Below are positions 10,238 through 20,082 of a stretch of 64,000 bases of DNA, piece by piece. Under the pieces are notes generated by a model. It was not told where the DNA came from. It searched no databases and was given only the letters and a program-made list of their open reading frames with translations. Each line of letters starts with the position of its first letter. The stretch's first letter is position 1. The stretch spans positions 1 through 64,000 of the forward strand of contig NZ_LWMW01000033.1 in the NCBI RefSeq assembly GCF_001639285.1, in the 5' to 3' direction. The stretch comes from Methanobrevibacter cuticularis. GTDB taxonomy: Archaea; Methanobacteriota; Methanobacteria; Methanobacteriales; Methanobacteriaceae. The position numbers and the translations under genes are program-made.

Positions 10238-10751
10238 CTAAATTCTCTCCTTTGATTTTTTTTATTAACCATTAGCAAATGATAGCTAAGTTAAAATAAT
10301 TAATAACTATATGACAAATAAATATAAAAACATAATTGTATCATCTAAATTATTCATTTACGCATTGTAGTTTATTATGATAACATTATTTTTAAATTAT
10401 TAAATTATTTTATTAAAAAATTACAAATGTCATTTATAATTTTCTGGTTATTCTATTAAATATTTATTTAAATTTTGGCTTTTTAGAAATCATGTTTGGA
10501 TTTTTCATGTTAAATATTTTTGTGTGGTGATATATGTCATAACAAGTGTTTTTGAGTTCAGTTTCTTTATTTTTTTAGTTGATTACTTCTATTTTGGTTA
10601 ATAGCTTTGTTTTTGCACTTTTTTTCATCATTTATTCTTTTGATTGAATTGTTATTATAATTTTTATATCTTATGGTTGATTATTATTGTTGTAGATTTT
10701 ATTAGTTTTTATTTTTATATATGGACATTCTATTATTATCAGTATGTTATT
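10238..10751. other. Intergenic region, no gene recognised
   Basis: AT-rich and T-rich DNA between the divergently placed TIR-like gene and the KilA-N remnant. Short open stretches here have no ribosome binding site and hydrophobic, low-complexity products. The right part may be the eroded 5' part of the KilA-N gene. Confidence 0.5.
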
Positions 10752-11361
10752 TTTAAACCCCTCGAATTCGAGGGGTTTAGAAAACAAGCAGGTTTAAATG
10801 CATTTAAATTATCACTGAAAAATGGATAGAAAAAACAAATGCTATTGGAATAATTTCCAAACCTGGACGTTATGGTGGAACATATGCTCATAAAGACATT
10901 GTTTTTAAATTTGCAAATTGAATCTCTGTAGAATTTGAATTATATATTGTTAAAGAGTTTCAAAGGCTTAAAAAAGATGAATTAAAATCTAAAGAATGGA
11001 GTCTTCAAAGAACCTTATCAAAAATAAACTATAGCATCCATACTGATGCAATTAAGGATAAAATTATCCCTCAATTAGTTACTAAAAAACAATCCCAGTT
11101 TGTTTATGCAACTGAAGCTGACTTGTTAAATGTCGCTCTTTTTGGTAAAACTGCTTCTCAGTGGAAAAAAGAAAATTCTGAGAAAAATGGAAATATGAGA
11201 GATTATGCAACCTTAGAACAATTAGTAGTTCTTTCAAATATGGAAAGTATAAATGCATTATTAATCCATCAAGAACTCCCTCAATCAGAAGATTGATAGA
11301 ATTAAACAAAGTTGCTATTACTCAAATATCCTCGTTAATTAATAATAAACAAATAAAATAA
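10752..11361 (+). pseudogene. Decayed KilA-N domain gene (phage antirepressor type)
   Basis: Three frames must be joined to read one protein. Frame one gives FKPLEFEGFRKQAGLNAF (10752 to about 10820). A frameshift leads to KWIEKTNAIGI, GRYGGTYAHKDIVFKFAN, an in-frame TGA at 10919 where the family has Trp (usual FASWIS), then VEFELYIVKEFQRLK and a long C-terminal part. A second frameshift near 11288 leads to RLIELNKVAITQISS and a stop at 11359. KilA-N proteins are phage or virus DNA-binding antirepressors. The N-terminus is also missing. This is an inactivated mobile-element gene. Confidence 0.85.
10754..10779. repeat. Perfect 26-bp palindrome inside the KilA-N remnant
   Basis: The half-site TAAACCCCTCGAA is followed directly by its exact reverse complement, centred on an EcoRI-like GAATTC. 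It is unusually GC-rich for this genome, and it encodes KPLEFEGF in the pseudogene frame. Confidence 0.85.
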
Positions 11362-11863
11362 CTGAAATAAACAATAATCTAAGGATTTAAGAATATTTAA
11401 ATAGATATGAGAATCTAATATGCAAAATTATTATCATAATTACTATTTTTCTAAAAAAATCTATAATAATAATAATTGGATAAAACTCATTATAAAATAA
11501 AACTCATTATAATATTTAATAAACTGTTTTAGAATGATATTGGCTGGGAAATAATTATAAATCATGAAAACAATTATAAAAATCCAATATGATCTCTACA
11601 GAGCTTAAATTTCATATTAATATTATAATTACATTAATATTATGCAATTTAATTTATATATTATTTTAATAAAAGACTATTAATAAAAAGACATTAATAA
11701 AAATAATAACATATAATGATACATAATAATATATTATGTATATTGTGATTATAATGATAAATTTATAATATTTTATGTATAGTGTGCTTATAATGATAGA
11801 TTTATAATATTTTCATAATATTTCTATTTATAATGATTATTGAGAATTTATTAAAGGGAAAAA
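11362..11863. other. Intergenic region upstream of the Mur ligase
   Basis: AT-rich, no gene. Near 11735-11815 two imperfect copies of a unit containing GTGNTTATAATGATARATTT and AATATTTTATGTATA occur, which could position the promoter of the next gene. Confidence 0.5.
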
Positions 11864-13153
11864 ATGAAGGCAGCTGTTGTTGGATTGGGAGTGGAAGGAA
11901 TAAAAGCAACTAAAGCACTTTTAGACTATGGGTGGAAAGTTTATGCTACTGATTTACAAACAGAGATTGATTTAGAGGAACTAAAAATATCAATATCTGA
12001 TGCAAAGATATCTACATATGATGAGAAAATTAATATCTCTACCAATAACTTAACTATAGACTTAGGTTATCTTGATGAATGTGAAATAGATAGTAGTGAT
12101 GCTATTGTAATAAGTCCTAGTTTATGTAATACTAAAATAGCTAAAAAAGCTTTATCTTCTGGTAAACTCTTAAGTGATATATTGGATAAACATAAAGAAA
12201 TTTTTACAATTGGAATTACTGGTACCAATGGAAAAACAACAACATCTTTGATTCTTAAAGAAATATTAGAAAATGCTGGTAAGAAGATTCTCATTGGAGG
12301 AAATGCTGGTGGAGGATTTGAAGGGTATTATGACCTTATTTTAAAAGCTGAAAAAGGAAATTATGATATCATCATAATAGAAGTTTGTGATATGACATTA
12401 GAATTTTGTGATTATGCATTTAACTTCGATCTTGTTGGTTTAACCAATATTGGAAATGATCATATAGATGTTCATGGTTCCATTGAAAACTATAAAAATT
12501 CTTTATTAAACTTTTCAAAGAATAAAACTACATTTATTGATAAAAATCAGATCTATCTCAAAGAATTTAAAGAATCTAATCAAATTAATGAGCTTGTAGA
12601 ATATGATGAATCAAACTATGATCTTAAGCTGTTTGGAAAATTTAACCGATTAAATGCAGGATTAGCTACAGCAATAGCTAAAGTTTTAGATGTTGAGGAT
12701 TTTATAATTAAAAATACTTTAGGAAACTTTGAACCTGTTGAAGGAAGGTTAAAAGAATTTAAATTGAATGATTCCAAAATTTATATTGGTAAAACAGATA
12801 ATTCTGATGCAGTAAAGTCTATCTTAAATGAAAAGTATTTTTATGCTACTTTTATAGGAACTCCTAGATCTAATGAAGAGCATAGATTTGAAATTCTTGA
12901 TACTGTTGCTTCACACAATCCAGAAATAATTGTACTATTCCCTGGTTTAGAAGATACCGTTGAATTTGGATTATATAGATTAAAGTCTATTGGATATGAA
13001 GGAAGAATTGAAATAGCTAACAACCTTGATGAAATCATTTCATTATTAGCCGAATATTCTCATGAAGATGCTATTTTCATTGGTGGAAATGGTCAAAAAA
13101 ATATAATTGAGATTCAGGATAGATTAGAATTATTAACAAAGAATTGTAATTAA
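11864..13153 (+). CDS. Mur ligase family protein (single module)
   Basis: An ATP-dependent amide-bond-forming ligase of the MurC/D/E/F superfamily. The 429 residues have a Rossmann-like N-terminal domain (MKAAVVGLGVEGIKATKALL). The central ATPase has the P-loop GITGTNGKTTT near residue 120 and the LTNIGNDHIDVHGS motif with the catalytic His. The C-terminal domain includes VEGRLKEF in place of the usual HRLE segment. AAGGGAAAAAATG supplies the ribosome binding site. A tandem Mur ligase lies 550 bp downstream, which favours a role in pseudomurein peptide synthesis. The coenzyme F430 enzyme CfbE belongs to the same superfamily and cannot be excluded from sequence alone. Confidence 0.85.
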   Translation: MKAAVVGLGVEGIKATKALLDYGWKVYATDLQTEIDLEELKISISDAKISTYDEKINISTNNLTIDLGYLDECEIDSSDAIVISPSLCNTKIAKKALSSGKLLSDILDKHKEIFTIGITGTNGKTTTSLILKEILENAGKKILIGGNAGGGFEGYYDLILKAEKGNYDIIIIEVCDMTLEFCDYAFNFDLVGLTNIGNDHIDVHGSIENYKNSLLNFSKNKTTFIDKNQIYLKEFKESNQINELVEYDESNYDLKLFGKFNRLNAGLATAIAKVLDVEDFIIKNTLGNFEPVEGRLKEFKLNDSKIYIGKTDNSDAVKSILNEKYFYATFIGTPRSNEEHRFEILDTVASHNPEIIVLFPGLEDTVEFGLYRLKSIGYEGRIEIANNLDEIISLLAEYSHEDAIFIGGNGQKNIIEIQDRLELLTKNCN

Positions 13154-13179
13154 TTTTTCATTGTTCTTATTTTAATAAA

Positions 13180-13308
13180 ATTTATTTAAATTAAATATTA
13201 TATATTGTATGAGATTTTATGATTTTATTTAAATTAAATATTATATATTGTATGAGATTTTATGATTTTATTTAAATTAAATATTATATATTGTATGAGA
13301 TTTTATGA
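13180..13308. repeat. 43-bp tandem repeat, 3 copies, after the Mur ligase
   Basis: Perfect copies containing TATATTGTATGAGATTTTAT recur with a 43-bp period (13211, 13254, 13297). 13309-13708 holds no gene. A weak hairpin (CTGA, loop, TCAG) occurs near 13410, and an AATAGCTATT palindrome lies at 13646. Confidence 0.9.
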
Positions 13309-13708
13309 CTTTTTAAAGAATTTGAAAGTAATATATGTATTATTCTTAATTTTTTTAATTTAATTTTTTAAAAACGAGTCATGACCAGAGATTAAATTTT
13401 GAAAAAAATCTGACTTTTAATCAGAACTCAAACTACTTTAATTTAAATATAAAAATTGATCTGTTAATTTGGTTTAAAATATTTCACAATTAATAGAATA
13501 TACTAATTCTATTTAAAAAACCTTAAACTTTATAAATTAGTAGGTACTATATTATAATATATAATAGTTTATTTAGCTCATGTCTGATTTGATTTAAAAT
13601 TTATTTAAATCAGATTTAGTTAGATTTAAAATTTATAATCTAGAATAATAGCTATTTACAATTATCTAATTGTTTAATATTAGAAATATTTAATAATAGG
13701 TTGATATT

Positions 13709-16700
13709 GTGATTTCAGGGAAAAAAATTCTCATTGTTGGTGCAGGAAATGCAGGTCGACCTGTAGCAAATCTCTTAAACTATTTAGATAATGAAGTTAT
13801 AGTCACAGATATTAATCCTTTTAATGATCTTCCTAAAAAGGCTAAGAGAAAGATAAAAATCCTTAAAAAAAGAGGAATAGCTTTTGAGTTAGGATATCAT
13901 GATGAAAATATCTTAACTAATGTGGACAATATTTATATTTCTCCTAACATTCCAGAAAATGATTTTATTAAAAAAATTCATGAGTTAGCTAAAATAGAGA
14001 AAATAAGTATAATTGAAAATAGAGATATAGGGAAAATTTTAAATTCATTAATAGCTATTCCTATGGTAGGAATAGCTGGAACTGATGGTAAAACTACCAC
14101 AACTAATATGATTAATTTTGCACTTGAAGATAATTTTGATACCTTGATATTTTCATCACTTCAGGATTCTCTTGTAATTGAAGGCTTAGTTGAGATGATT
14201 GTGAATGGTGAAAATAAAGATAAAGAATTAGCTATTTTTGAACTTCCACATGGAACTATACGAATGGCTGAAGGATTGGAACTTGATGCTGGTGTTTTAA
14301 CTAATTTAACTCCTGATCATATGGATGAATTTAAGACATTTGAAGAGTACATTGATCGTAATATAGCTATTGAGAAACTTCTTAAAAAGGATGGTCTAAT
14401 GATAGTTAACGGAGATGACCCTATAGTCAGTGGTAGACTAAATACATTTACTCATGATTATATTGTTTATGGCCTTAAAAATCCTCAAAAAATTGAATTT
14501 GAAGGAAATAGCTATTATAATAATGATGTAGAGTATGATATAATAGCTAAGAATATTGAATTAAATGGTCTTAATGGTTCTAACTTCACAATTGTTTCTA
14601 GTAAATTACCAACATTGGTCTGTTCTAATTGTAATGAAATTAATTGTAAATGTGGTAGTTTTAAAAGAAAAACCATTCCTCCATTTGAAAAAGAAATTAG
14701 TATTGAAGTTCCAGGCTTGTTGAATGTTGAAAATACCTTAGCTACTTTAATCATGTCTTTGATTTTGGGAAGTTCTTTAGAAGATTCCATTAAAAAAATG
14801 TCTACATTTAAAGGTGTTAAAGGAAGATTTGAAAAAATTGATTGTGTTAATCCTATGAGTGTTTCTACTTCTGAAAAGAATACTGTTTTCCATGGAAGTA
14901 ATTCTTCTTTATCTTCTAAAAGTAATTCTTCTTTATCTTCTAAAAGTGGTTCTTCTTTATCCTCTGAAAGTGATTCTTCTTTATCTTCTAAAAGTGGTTC
15001 TTCTTTATCCTCTGAAAGTGATTCTTCTTTATCTTCTAAAAGTAATTCTTCTTTAAAAATGAATAATCATTCTTTAGGGATTAATATTTTTATGGATGCT
15101 GCTCATAATCCTGAAAGTATGGAAAAGCTATTTGAAGGATTAGATATTTCAGGTAGATTAGTAATCAGTTTAGATAATCCTGATACTCTTACAGTACGAA
15201 ATAAATTTAAAATTGGAGAAGTTTTATCCAAATTTTCAGATGTTATAATAGTTAGTTCTAAAAATGAAACAATTGAAACATTAGATCCAAATGCATCCTT
15301 GGAAGTTCTAAAAGGTGCAGGAGAAATTGAATCTTATATGACTGAAAATGTTGTTGATTCTATTTTTAAAGCATTATCAATCGCAACTGATGGAGATAAT
15401 ATTATTCATATTGGTCCGGGAGTAGTTAATGCTTATGATAATATAAAAAAAGATATTAAAGATGCTATAAGTTTTTACAGGGCTATTTCAGGAAATGTTA
15501 TAGTTATTGGGGGTTGTGGAACTGTAGGAAGTTTAATGGCTAGAGTTTTGAAAAATAATAATGTCGATGTTACAATTTCTGATTCAGCACCAAACACTCC
15601 TTTAAATCGAATTTTTAAAGAAGAAGGCATTACACTCGATTTAGGAGGCCATAATGAAGATTTACTAAAATCTGCTTCTTCATTCTTCCTAGCTCCTAGC
15701 TTACTAAATAATAAAAAACTTAAGAATTATTTAAAATCATTGGTTGATGTTCCAATTTTTAGTGTTGATGAAGTATTAAAATACTTCAAATCAGATAAAC
15801 TTGTACTTGGGATTACGGGGACTAATGGAAAAACTACAACGACTAATATTTTAAAAAATATATTCACGGTATCTGGACTAAAGGTAACTGAGCACATGCT
15901 TGATATTCAGGGAAATACTGAGTTAATACCTTCACTTCAATCAAGATTAGATGGTGATGTGGGGGTTGTTGAAATAGGAACATTTGGAAATATAGGTGAA
16001 GTGAAAAATTCAGCTATTGGTGCAGATGTGAATATTGGTATAATAACTAATATTTCAAAGGATCACTTGGTAGATGGAGACTTTGAGAGCTATATCAGTT
16101 GTAAAAAAGAGATTTTAGAAGTTGCAGATACATTGATTCTAAATGCTGATGATCCACTAGTTAGCTATTTAGCTTTATCCAAGAATAAAGAAGATGTTAT
16201 TTTCTTTGGAATTAATTCGGATCCCTTACTCATTCCAGTCAATAATAATTTAAACAAAGATGATTTTAATGAAACAAGACCATGTTATCTATGTGGAGAT
16301 GTTTTAAAATATTCAAGATATTATTTGGGTCATTTAGGAGATTATCAATGCCATTGTGGATTTAAAAATCCTATTTTGGATGTTGAAGCTAAAAATATAT
16401 CTATTAAGGATGATAGTTATCAATACACTCTGAAAATAGCTGAAAATGAAGGAAAAGTTATTTTAAAAACTGGGGGAATAGCTAATATTTATAATTCATT
16501 AGCAGCAGCTACTGGTGCTTGGGTATCAGGAATTAATTTTGAAGATATTGTTAAAGGTATAAATACATTTGGAGGAGTTTCTGGAAGGTTTGAGATCTTA
16601 AATGATTCACCAAAGATCATTTTAGATTATGCTCATAATCCTTCTGGTGTTAAATCCATAATTCAAGCTGTTTTAGACCTTAAGAATAATACTAATCTTA

Positions 16701-17188
16701 AGAATAATACTAATCTTAAGAATGATAGTAATATTGAGATTGAGGATATTAAATATAATAACGATAATAATGGGGAGAATATTAATATTAAGGATAATAA
16801 GTATAACAACGATTATAATTTGGAAGATATTAATAAATTTACCAATGACATTAATGGAGGCAGGGATGCTAAATTCATTATTTTAAACACTATATCTTCA
16901 GAAAGTGGTGAAGAAGGGGATTTAAAAATAGCTGAGCTATTATCCTATGGAGATATTGTTATTCCAGTTTCTAATTCAGCATATAATTTTTCAGAACATA
17001 TAAATACAGAAGTTTTATATATTGATTCAGACTTTGAGTATTGTAAAAAAGGAACCTTAGGAGCAAGTTTTGACCAGGTAAAAAAGGGCATTGAACTTGG
17101 ACTAAAAATAGCTAATAAGAATGATATAATATTAATAATCGGAGAAGCTGGGGTAAAATATTCAAAAGATATTTTGGAAGTTAAATAA
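13709..17188 (+). CDS. Tandem (two-module) Mur ligase, pseudomurein-type
   Basis: The 1159 residues are two Mur ligases in one chain. Module 1 starts with VGAGNAGRPVANLL, has P-loop GTDGKTTTT at 124 and a four-Cys knuckle at C305, C308, C313, C315. Module 2 starts near 585 with VIVIGGCGTVGSLMARVL, has P-loop GTNGKTTTT at 704 and Cys residues at 859, 862, 881 and 883. Each ends with GVxGRFE and an AHNP motif. Cys-knuckle insertions are known in methanogen pseudomurein ligases related to MurE/MurT, so this probably adds amino acids to the pseudomurein peptide. Translation starts at GTG, preceded by AGGTTGAT. Low-complexity Ser-rich and Asn-rich inserts interrupt the C-terminal domains of both modules. 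Confidence 0.85.
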   Translation: MISGKKILIVGAGNAGRPVANLLNYLDNEVIVTDINPFNDLPKKAKRKIKILKKRGIAFELGYHDENILTNVDNIYISPNIPENDFIKKIHELAKIEKISIIENRDIGKILNSLIAIPMVGIAGTDGKTTTTNMINFALEDNFDTLIFSSLQDSLVIEGLVEMIVNGENKDKELAIFELPHGTIRMAEGLELDAGVLTNLTPDHMDEFKTFEEYIDRNIAIEKLLKKDGLMIVNGDDPIVSGRLNTFTHDYIVYGLKNPQKIEFEGNSYYNNDVEYDIIAKNIELNGLNGSNFTIVSSKLPTLVCSNCNEINCKCGSFKRKTIPPFEKEISIEVPGLLNVENTLATLIMSLILGSSLEDSIKKMSTFKGVKGRFEKIDCVNPMSVSTSEKNTVFHGSNSSLSSKSNSSLSSKSGSSLSSESDSSLSSKSGSSLSSESDSSLSSKSNSSLKMNNHSLGINIFMDAAHNPESMEKLFEGLDISGRLVISLDNPDTLTVRNKFKIGEVLSKFSDVIIVSSKNETIETLDPNASLEVLKGAGEIESYMTENVVDSIFKALSIATDGDNIIHIGPGVVNAYDNIKKDIKDAISFYRAISGNVIVIGGCGTVGSLMARVLKNNNVDVTISDSAPNTPLNRIFKEEGITLDLGGHNEDLLKSASSFFLAPSLLNNKKLKNYLKSLVDVPIFSVDEVLKYFKSDKLVLGITGTNGKTTTTNILKNIFTVSGLKVTEHMLDIQGNTELIPSLQSRLDGDVGVVEIGTFGNIGEVKNSAIGADVNIGIITNISKDHLVDGDFESYISCKKEILEVADTLILNADDPLVSYLALSKNKEDVIFFGINSDPLLIPVNNNLNKDDFNETRPCYLCGDVLKYSRYYLGHLGDYQCHCGFKNPILDVEAKNISIKDDSYQYTLKIAENEGKVILKTGGIANIYNSLAAATGAWVSGINFEDIVKGINTFGGVSGRFEILNDSPKIILDYAHNPSGVKSIIQAVLDLKNNTNLKNNTNLKNDSNIEIEDIKYNNDNNGENINIKDNKYNNDYNLEDINKFTNDINGGRDAKFIILNTISSESGEEGDLKIAELLSYGDIVIPVSNSAYNFSEHINTEVLYIDSDFEYCKKGTLGASFDQVKKGIELGLKIANKNDIILIIGEAGVKYSKDILEVK
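14893..15057 (+). repeat. In-frame 24-bp repeat encoding SxSSLSSK units
   Basis: About seven copies of an 8-residue unit (S-N/G/D-S-S-L-S-S-K/E) sit in the C-terminal domain of Mur module 1, just before its AHNP motif. A shorter 18-bp repeat (NNTNLK) occupies 16680-16730 in module 2, just after its AHNP motif. Both are multiples of three and keep the frame open. Confidence 0.9.
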
Positions 17189-17301
17189 CATGTAATTATC
17201 AAATAATAATCATTATATAATAATATATTAATCAATATATAATTGGAAATGAACAAAAAACATATTTTATAGACTATTGGGTATATAGGGTAAGGGTTAA
17301 C

Positions 17302-18489
17302 ATGTTAGAGAGGTATTCAAGAAGAAAATCGTTTAAAATTTTAGTATTGTTAATAATTGTTGTCATTGTTTTAGCATCTTTTTCAATTATTGGTGCTTCT
17401 GAGTATGATTCAAATAATATTAAAGATGTAGCAGATGTGCCTATTGGAAGTACAGTTCTACCAGGTACTCATGTGATTGATGATGGTAAAATTATGAAAT
17501 ATCCTCTTGCTACAAATTTCAATTACCTTTTTTATAAAATTAAAGGATTAAAATTGTTAGATGCTTTTATTTCAATTACAACTGGTACTGTATCTGTACC
17601 TGTTTATAAAATTTCTGAAACTGGCATTTCTGATGATGGTGATGCTCAAGGTTTTGAAGGTCCAGGAGTATTAGTTTTTGAGAATCAGAAATTATCTGTT
17701 AAATCACCAGATAATTTTGTATGGGGACATACGACTCCTTACACACTATTGGTTAAATCTAAAGATGGAATAAATCTTGTTGAGAACAATAAAACTATAT
17801 CTACTATAGCTAGTAATAATATAAATAACAATACTATTCCTCATGATTATGTATCAATTGAAGAAATAGAAGAATGGTATAATAAAACAACAATTGGGGA
17901 TAGCATGGTAGTAAAGTATGCTTTATCTAATTTTTCAGATGGTAGAAATTTAATTAAACCTGATGAAATCAAAAAGATTTTTGGTGAGGATATTTACAAC
18001 TATACAACAGTTCATAACTTGAATTCTCCAATACTAGTATATATGCATAATTATACTGAAGAAGAATATACTGAAGGCTATAGCTATTTAGGTTCTTATC
18101 CTCAATATAATGATGCAAATAGGGCATTTAACGCTCAACAATTTGCTAAAGCATGGAATGGGACAATAATCCCTCCAAACTCTTCAAGTTCTGGACAATC
18201 TGTAGTTGGTTTCGCTAGCTCAATAGATCCAAAAGCTCCAGGAGGTGCAGCATCCCATGGAGTCTGCCCAGCAGCAAGAGCTTTAAGATCTGCAGTATTA
18301 TCTGCTGATTTTCCATTACCTTCTGGAATGAATGGGGATTTTAACGCTGTTAATTTTGGTGTAAATCCAGGATCTGGAATTTATGTCACTAACTCTGAGA
18401 AATATCCTGTGAAAATTGTTATGTGGACTGAAGGGAGTGGAACAGGAACTGTTATATATGCAAAATTAATTAAATTCGTCCCCAATTAA
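17302..18489 (+). CDS. Secreted or membrane-anchored protein of unknown function
   Basis: 395 residues. The N-terminus has basic residues (RRKSFK) followed by a hydrophobic stretch ILVLLIIVVIVLASFSIIGA (about 14-33), so it is a signal peptide or N-terminal anchor. The rest is extracellular in character, with many N-x-S/T sequons and no charge-rich helices. A Gly/Ala/Ser-rich C-terminal part contains VCPAARALRSA and a final VIYAKLIKFVP strand. I do not recognise a catalytic motif. It follows the tandem Mur ligase by 110 bp on the same strand, so a cell-envelope role is plausible but unproven. Confidence 0.75.
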   Translation: MLERYSRRKSFKILVLLIIVVIVLASFSIIGASEYDSNNIKDVADVPIGSTVLPGTHVIDDGKIMKYPLATNFNYLFYKIKGLKLLDAFISITTGTVSVPVYKISETGISDDGDAQGFEGPGVLVFENQKLSVKSPDNFVWGHTTPYTLLVKSKDGINLVENNKTISTIASNNINNNTIPHDYVSIEEIEEWYNKTTIGDSMVVKYALSNFSDGRNLIKPDEIKKIFGEDIYNYTTVHNLNSPILVYMHNYTEEEYTEGYSYLGSYPQYNDANRAFNAQQFAKAWNGTIIPPNSSSSGQSVVGFASSIDPKAPGGAASHGVCPAARALRSAVLSADFPLPSGMNGDFNAVNFGVNPGSGIYVTNSEKYPVKIVMWTEGSGTGTVIYAKLIKFVPN

Positions 18490-18605
18490 TTATTAAGCGT
18501 TCATATTCTAGATATATAATTTATTATCTTTAATTAATAAATAATATCCCTATATGTTAACTTTTGATTGGGTAATATTCATAATTTTTTAGTTAGGAGA
18601 AAAAA

Positions 18606-19295
18606 ATGGTTTCAATTTCAGCTATTATAACTGCAGCAGGTAAAAGTTCAAGAATGATAAATGATCAAAAAGAAAGAAATATTCCTTCTTTAAATAAATT
18701 AATTCTTCCAATTGATTCAAAAGGCAAAACAATTATTGAACTTACAATAGAAAATATTCTAAATATAGAAATTGATGAATGTATTGTAGTGGTCAGTCAT
18801 GATGATTGTGAAATAACTGAAGCTTTATACAATATAAATGATGATAGATTAAAAATAGTCCATAATGGAGCAGTTACCTGTGAGTTATCAGAGTCATTAT
18901 ATAATGGGATAAAAAATTCTAAAAGTGAATTTATTTTCTCTATAGCTGGAGATCAACCAACTATAAGTGCAGAAACTTATAATAATATGGTAAACAAAAT
19001 GTTGAATTCTGAAAATCCTAAAAAAACTATTTCAATTCTTAGAAGAAATGATATTGGCTTATTAAAAACTGCAAAAGGTCTCGGAATGCCTTTCATAGCT
19101 AATAGAGAAGAATTATTAAAATATCTTAAAAATCAAGATGATAATTTAAATCCTATTTTAAGAAAAATGCATAGGGATGGATTTACATTTTATGGAATAA
19201 AAGAGAAAGATAAATTTGAACTTTTAAATATCAATAATCATGAAGATTATCAGTTATTTTTAGAATTTATAAATACTAAATCTGCTTATTTTTAG
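18606..19295 (+). CDS. MobA-like NTP transferase
   Basis: A nucleotidyltransferase with a GT-A type fold. The nucleotide-binding signature AAGKSSRM is at residues 10-17, the Lys after it lies in KLILPIDSKG, and the metal-binding Asp is in FSIAGDQPTIS near residue 120. These features place the 229-residue protein with MobA/MocA-like and CofC-like transferases. The substrate is not evident. Methanogens use such enzymes for molybdopterin cytidylation, cofactor F420 side reactions or sugar activation. AGGAGAAAAAAATG gives a strong ribosome binding site. It converges on a DUF169 gene with only about 37 bp between the stops. Confidence 0.8.
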   Translation: MVSISAIITAAGKSSRMINDQKERNIPSLNKLILPIDSKGKTIIELTIENILNIEIDECIVVVSHDDCEITEALYNINDDRLKIVHNGAVTCELSESLYNGIKNSKSEFIFSIAGDQPTISAETYNNMVNKMLNSENPKKTISILRRNDIGLLKTAKGLGMPFIANREELLKYLKNQDDNLNPILRKMHRDGFTFYGIKEKDKFELLNINNHEDYQLFLEFINTKSAYF

Positions 19296-19332
19296 AATCA
19301 ATATTTTTTCCATCAAATCATAATAAGATGAT

Positions 19333-20031
19333 TCAGGATTCCATGCTATTTAATGCAGTTATTATAGAATCGATATTTTCACCATTTAAACCCATTACTA
19401 ACTCTTCATCTTTAATTTTACCAAATTTTCTAGATCCATTACAACCTAGTGTGACATTGGGTGTTTTATTAATGAAAGGTCCTGCTACTGCATCTGCACA
19501 AACTGATTGAATTCCTGCAAAACTAGATTCTAATTTACCTCCTAAATTATAAACAATAGCTTGAGATGACAACATTATTTGTTTAGGATTAGCTATTATA
19601 ACTATGATATCTGGAGTAAAATCAGCTTTTTCTAATGGAGAATATAATATTGCATAGCTATTTAAATCCATTTTTGGAATTTCATCCATAGTTCTTTTTG
19701 CAGATCCCACTGATTTAAATCGACCTAAATCATGATAAAATTCTCCAGTAGTTACATTTTTAGGAGGTTTTTCAAGACCTAATGCAGCTGAACCTCCTTT
19801 ACATAGCTGTTCATTACATGTACTATAAAATTCATCTCCTTGCGATGCATTTTGAACCATTTCGCAATGTCTTATTTTTTGATTAATTTTTTTAATATTT
19901 TTAGGAATATCCTTTTTATGTAAAATAAATTTAATAGCTACTGGATGTGACTTTAAATCCAAATTTCTTTTTAGTTCCTCTGAAAAATGATAATTCATCT
20001 TTAGGTTATTAATTTCATCATTTTTATTCAT
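19333..20031 (-). CDS. DUF169 family protein
   Basis: A Cys-rich protein family common in methanogens and anaerobes, with no settled function. Conserved elements visible are SHPVAIKF near the N-terminus, RHCEMVQNA, a CNEQLCKGGSAALGL loop, SVCADAVAGP and the C-terminal GCNGSRKFGKIKDEELVMGL. The Cys residues suggest metal or Fe-S binding (inference). I chose the ATG at 20031 because GAGATGAT lies four bases upstream and matches the 16S tail well. A longer open frame reaches 20082, but its extra 17 residues look like translated spacer. Confidence 0.8.
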   Translation of the reverse strand: MNKNDEINNLKMNYHFSEELKRNLDLKSHPVAIKFILHKKDIPKNIKKINQKIRHCEMVQNASQGDEFYSTCNEQLCKGGSAALGLEKPPKNVTTGEFYHDLGRFKSVGSAKRTMDEIPKMDLNSYAILYSPLEKADFTPDIIVIIANPKQIMLSSQAIVYNLGGKLESSFAGIQSVCADAVAGPFINKTPNVTLGCNGSRKFGKIKDEELVMGLNGENIDSIITALNSMES

Positions 20032-20082
20032 ATTTATCATCTCAAAAATAATTGAATATCTAATTGAATAATATATTTTCAT

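Noticed and set aside
11082-11309. Minus-strand 75-codon frame
   Set aside because: It lies opposite the decayed KilA-N gene, whose plus-strand sequence shows clear homology.
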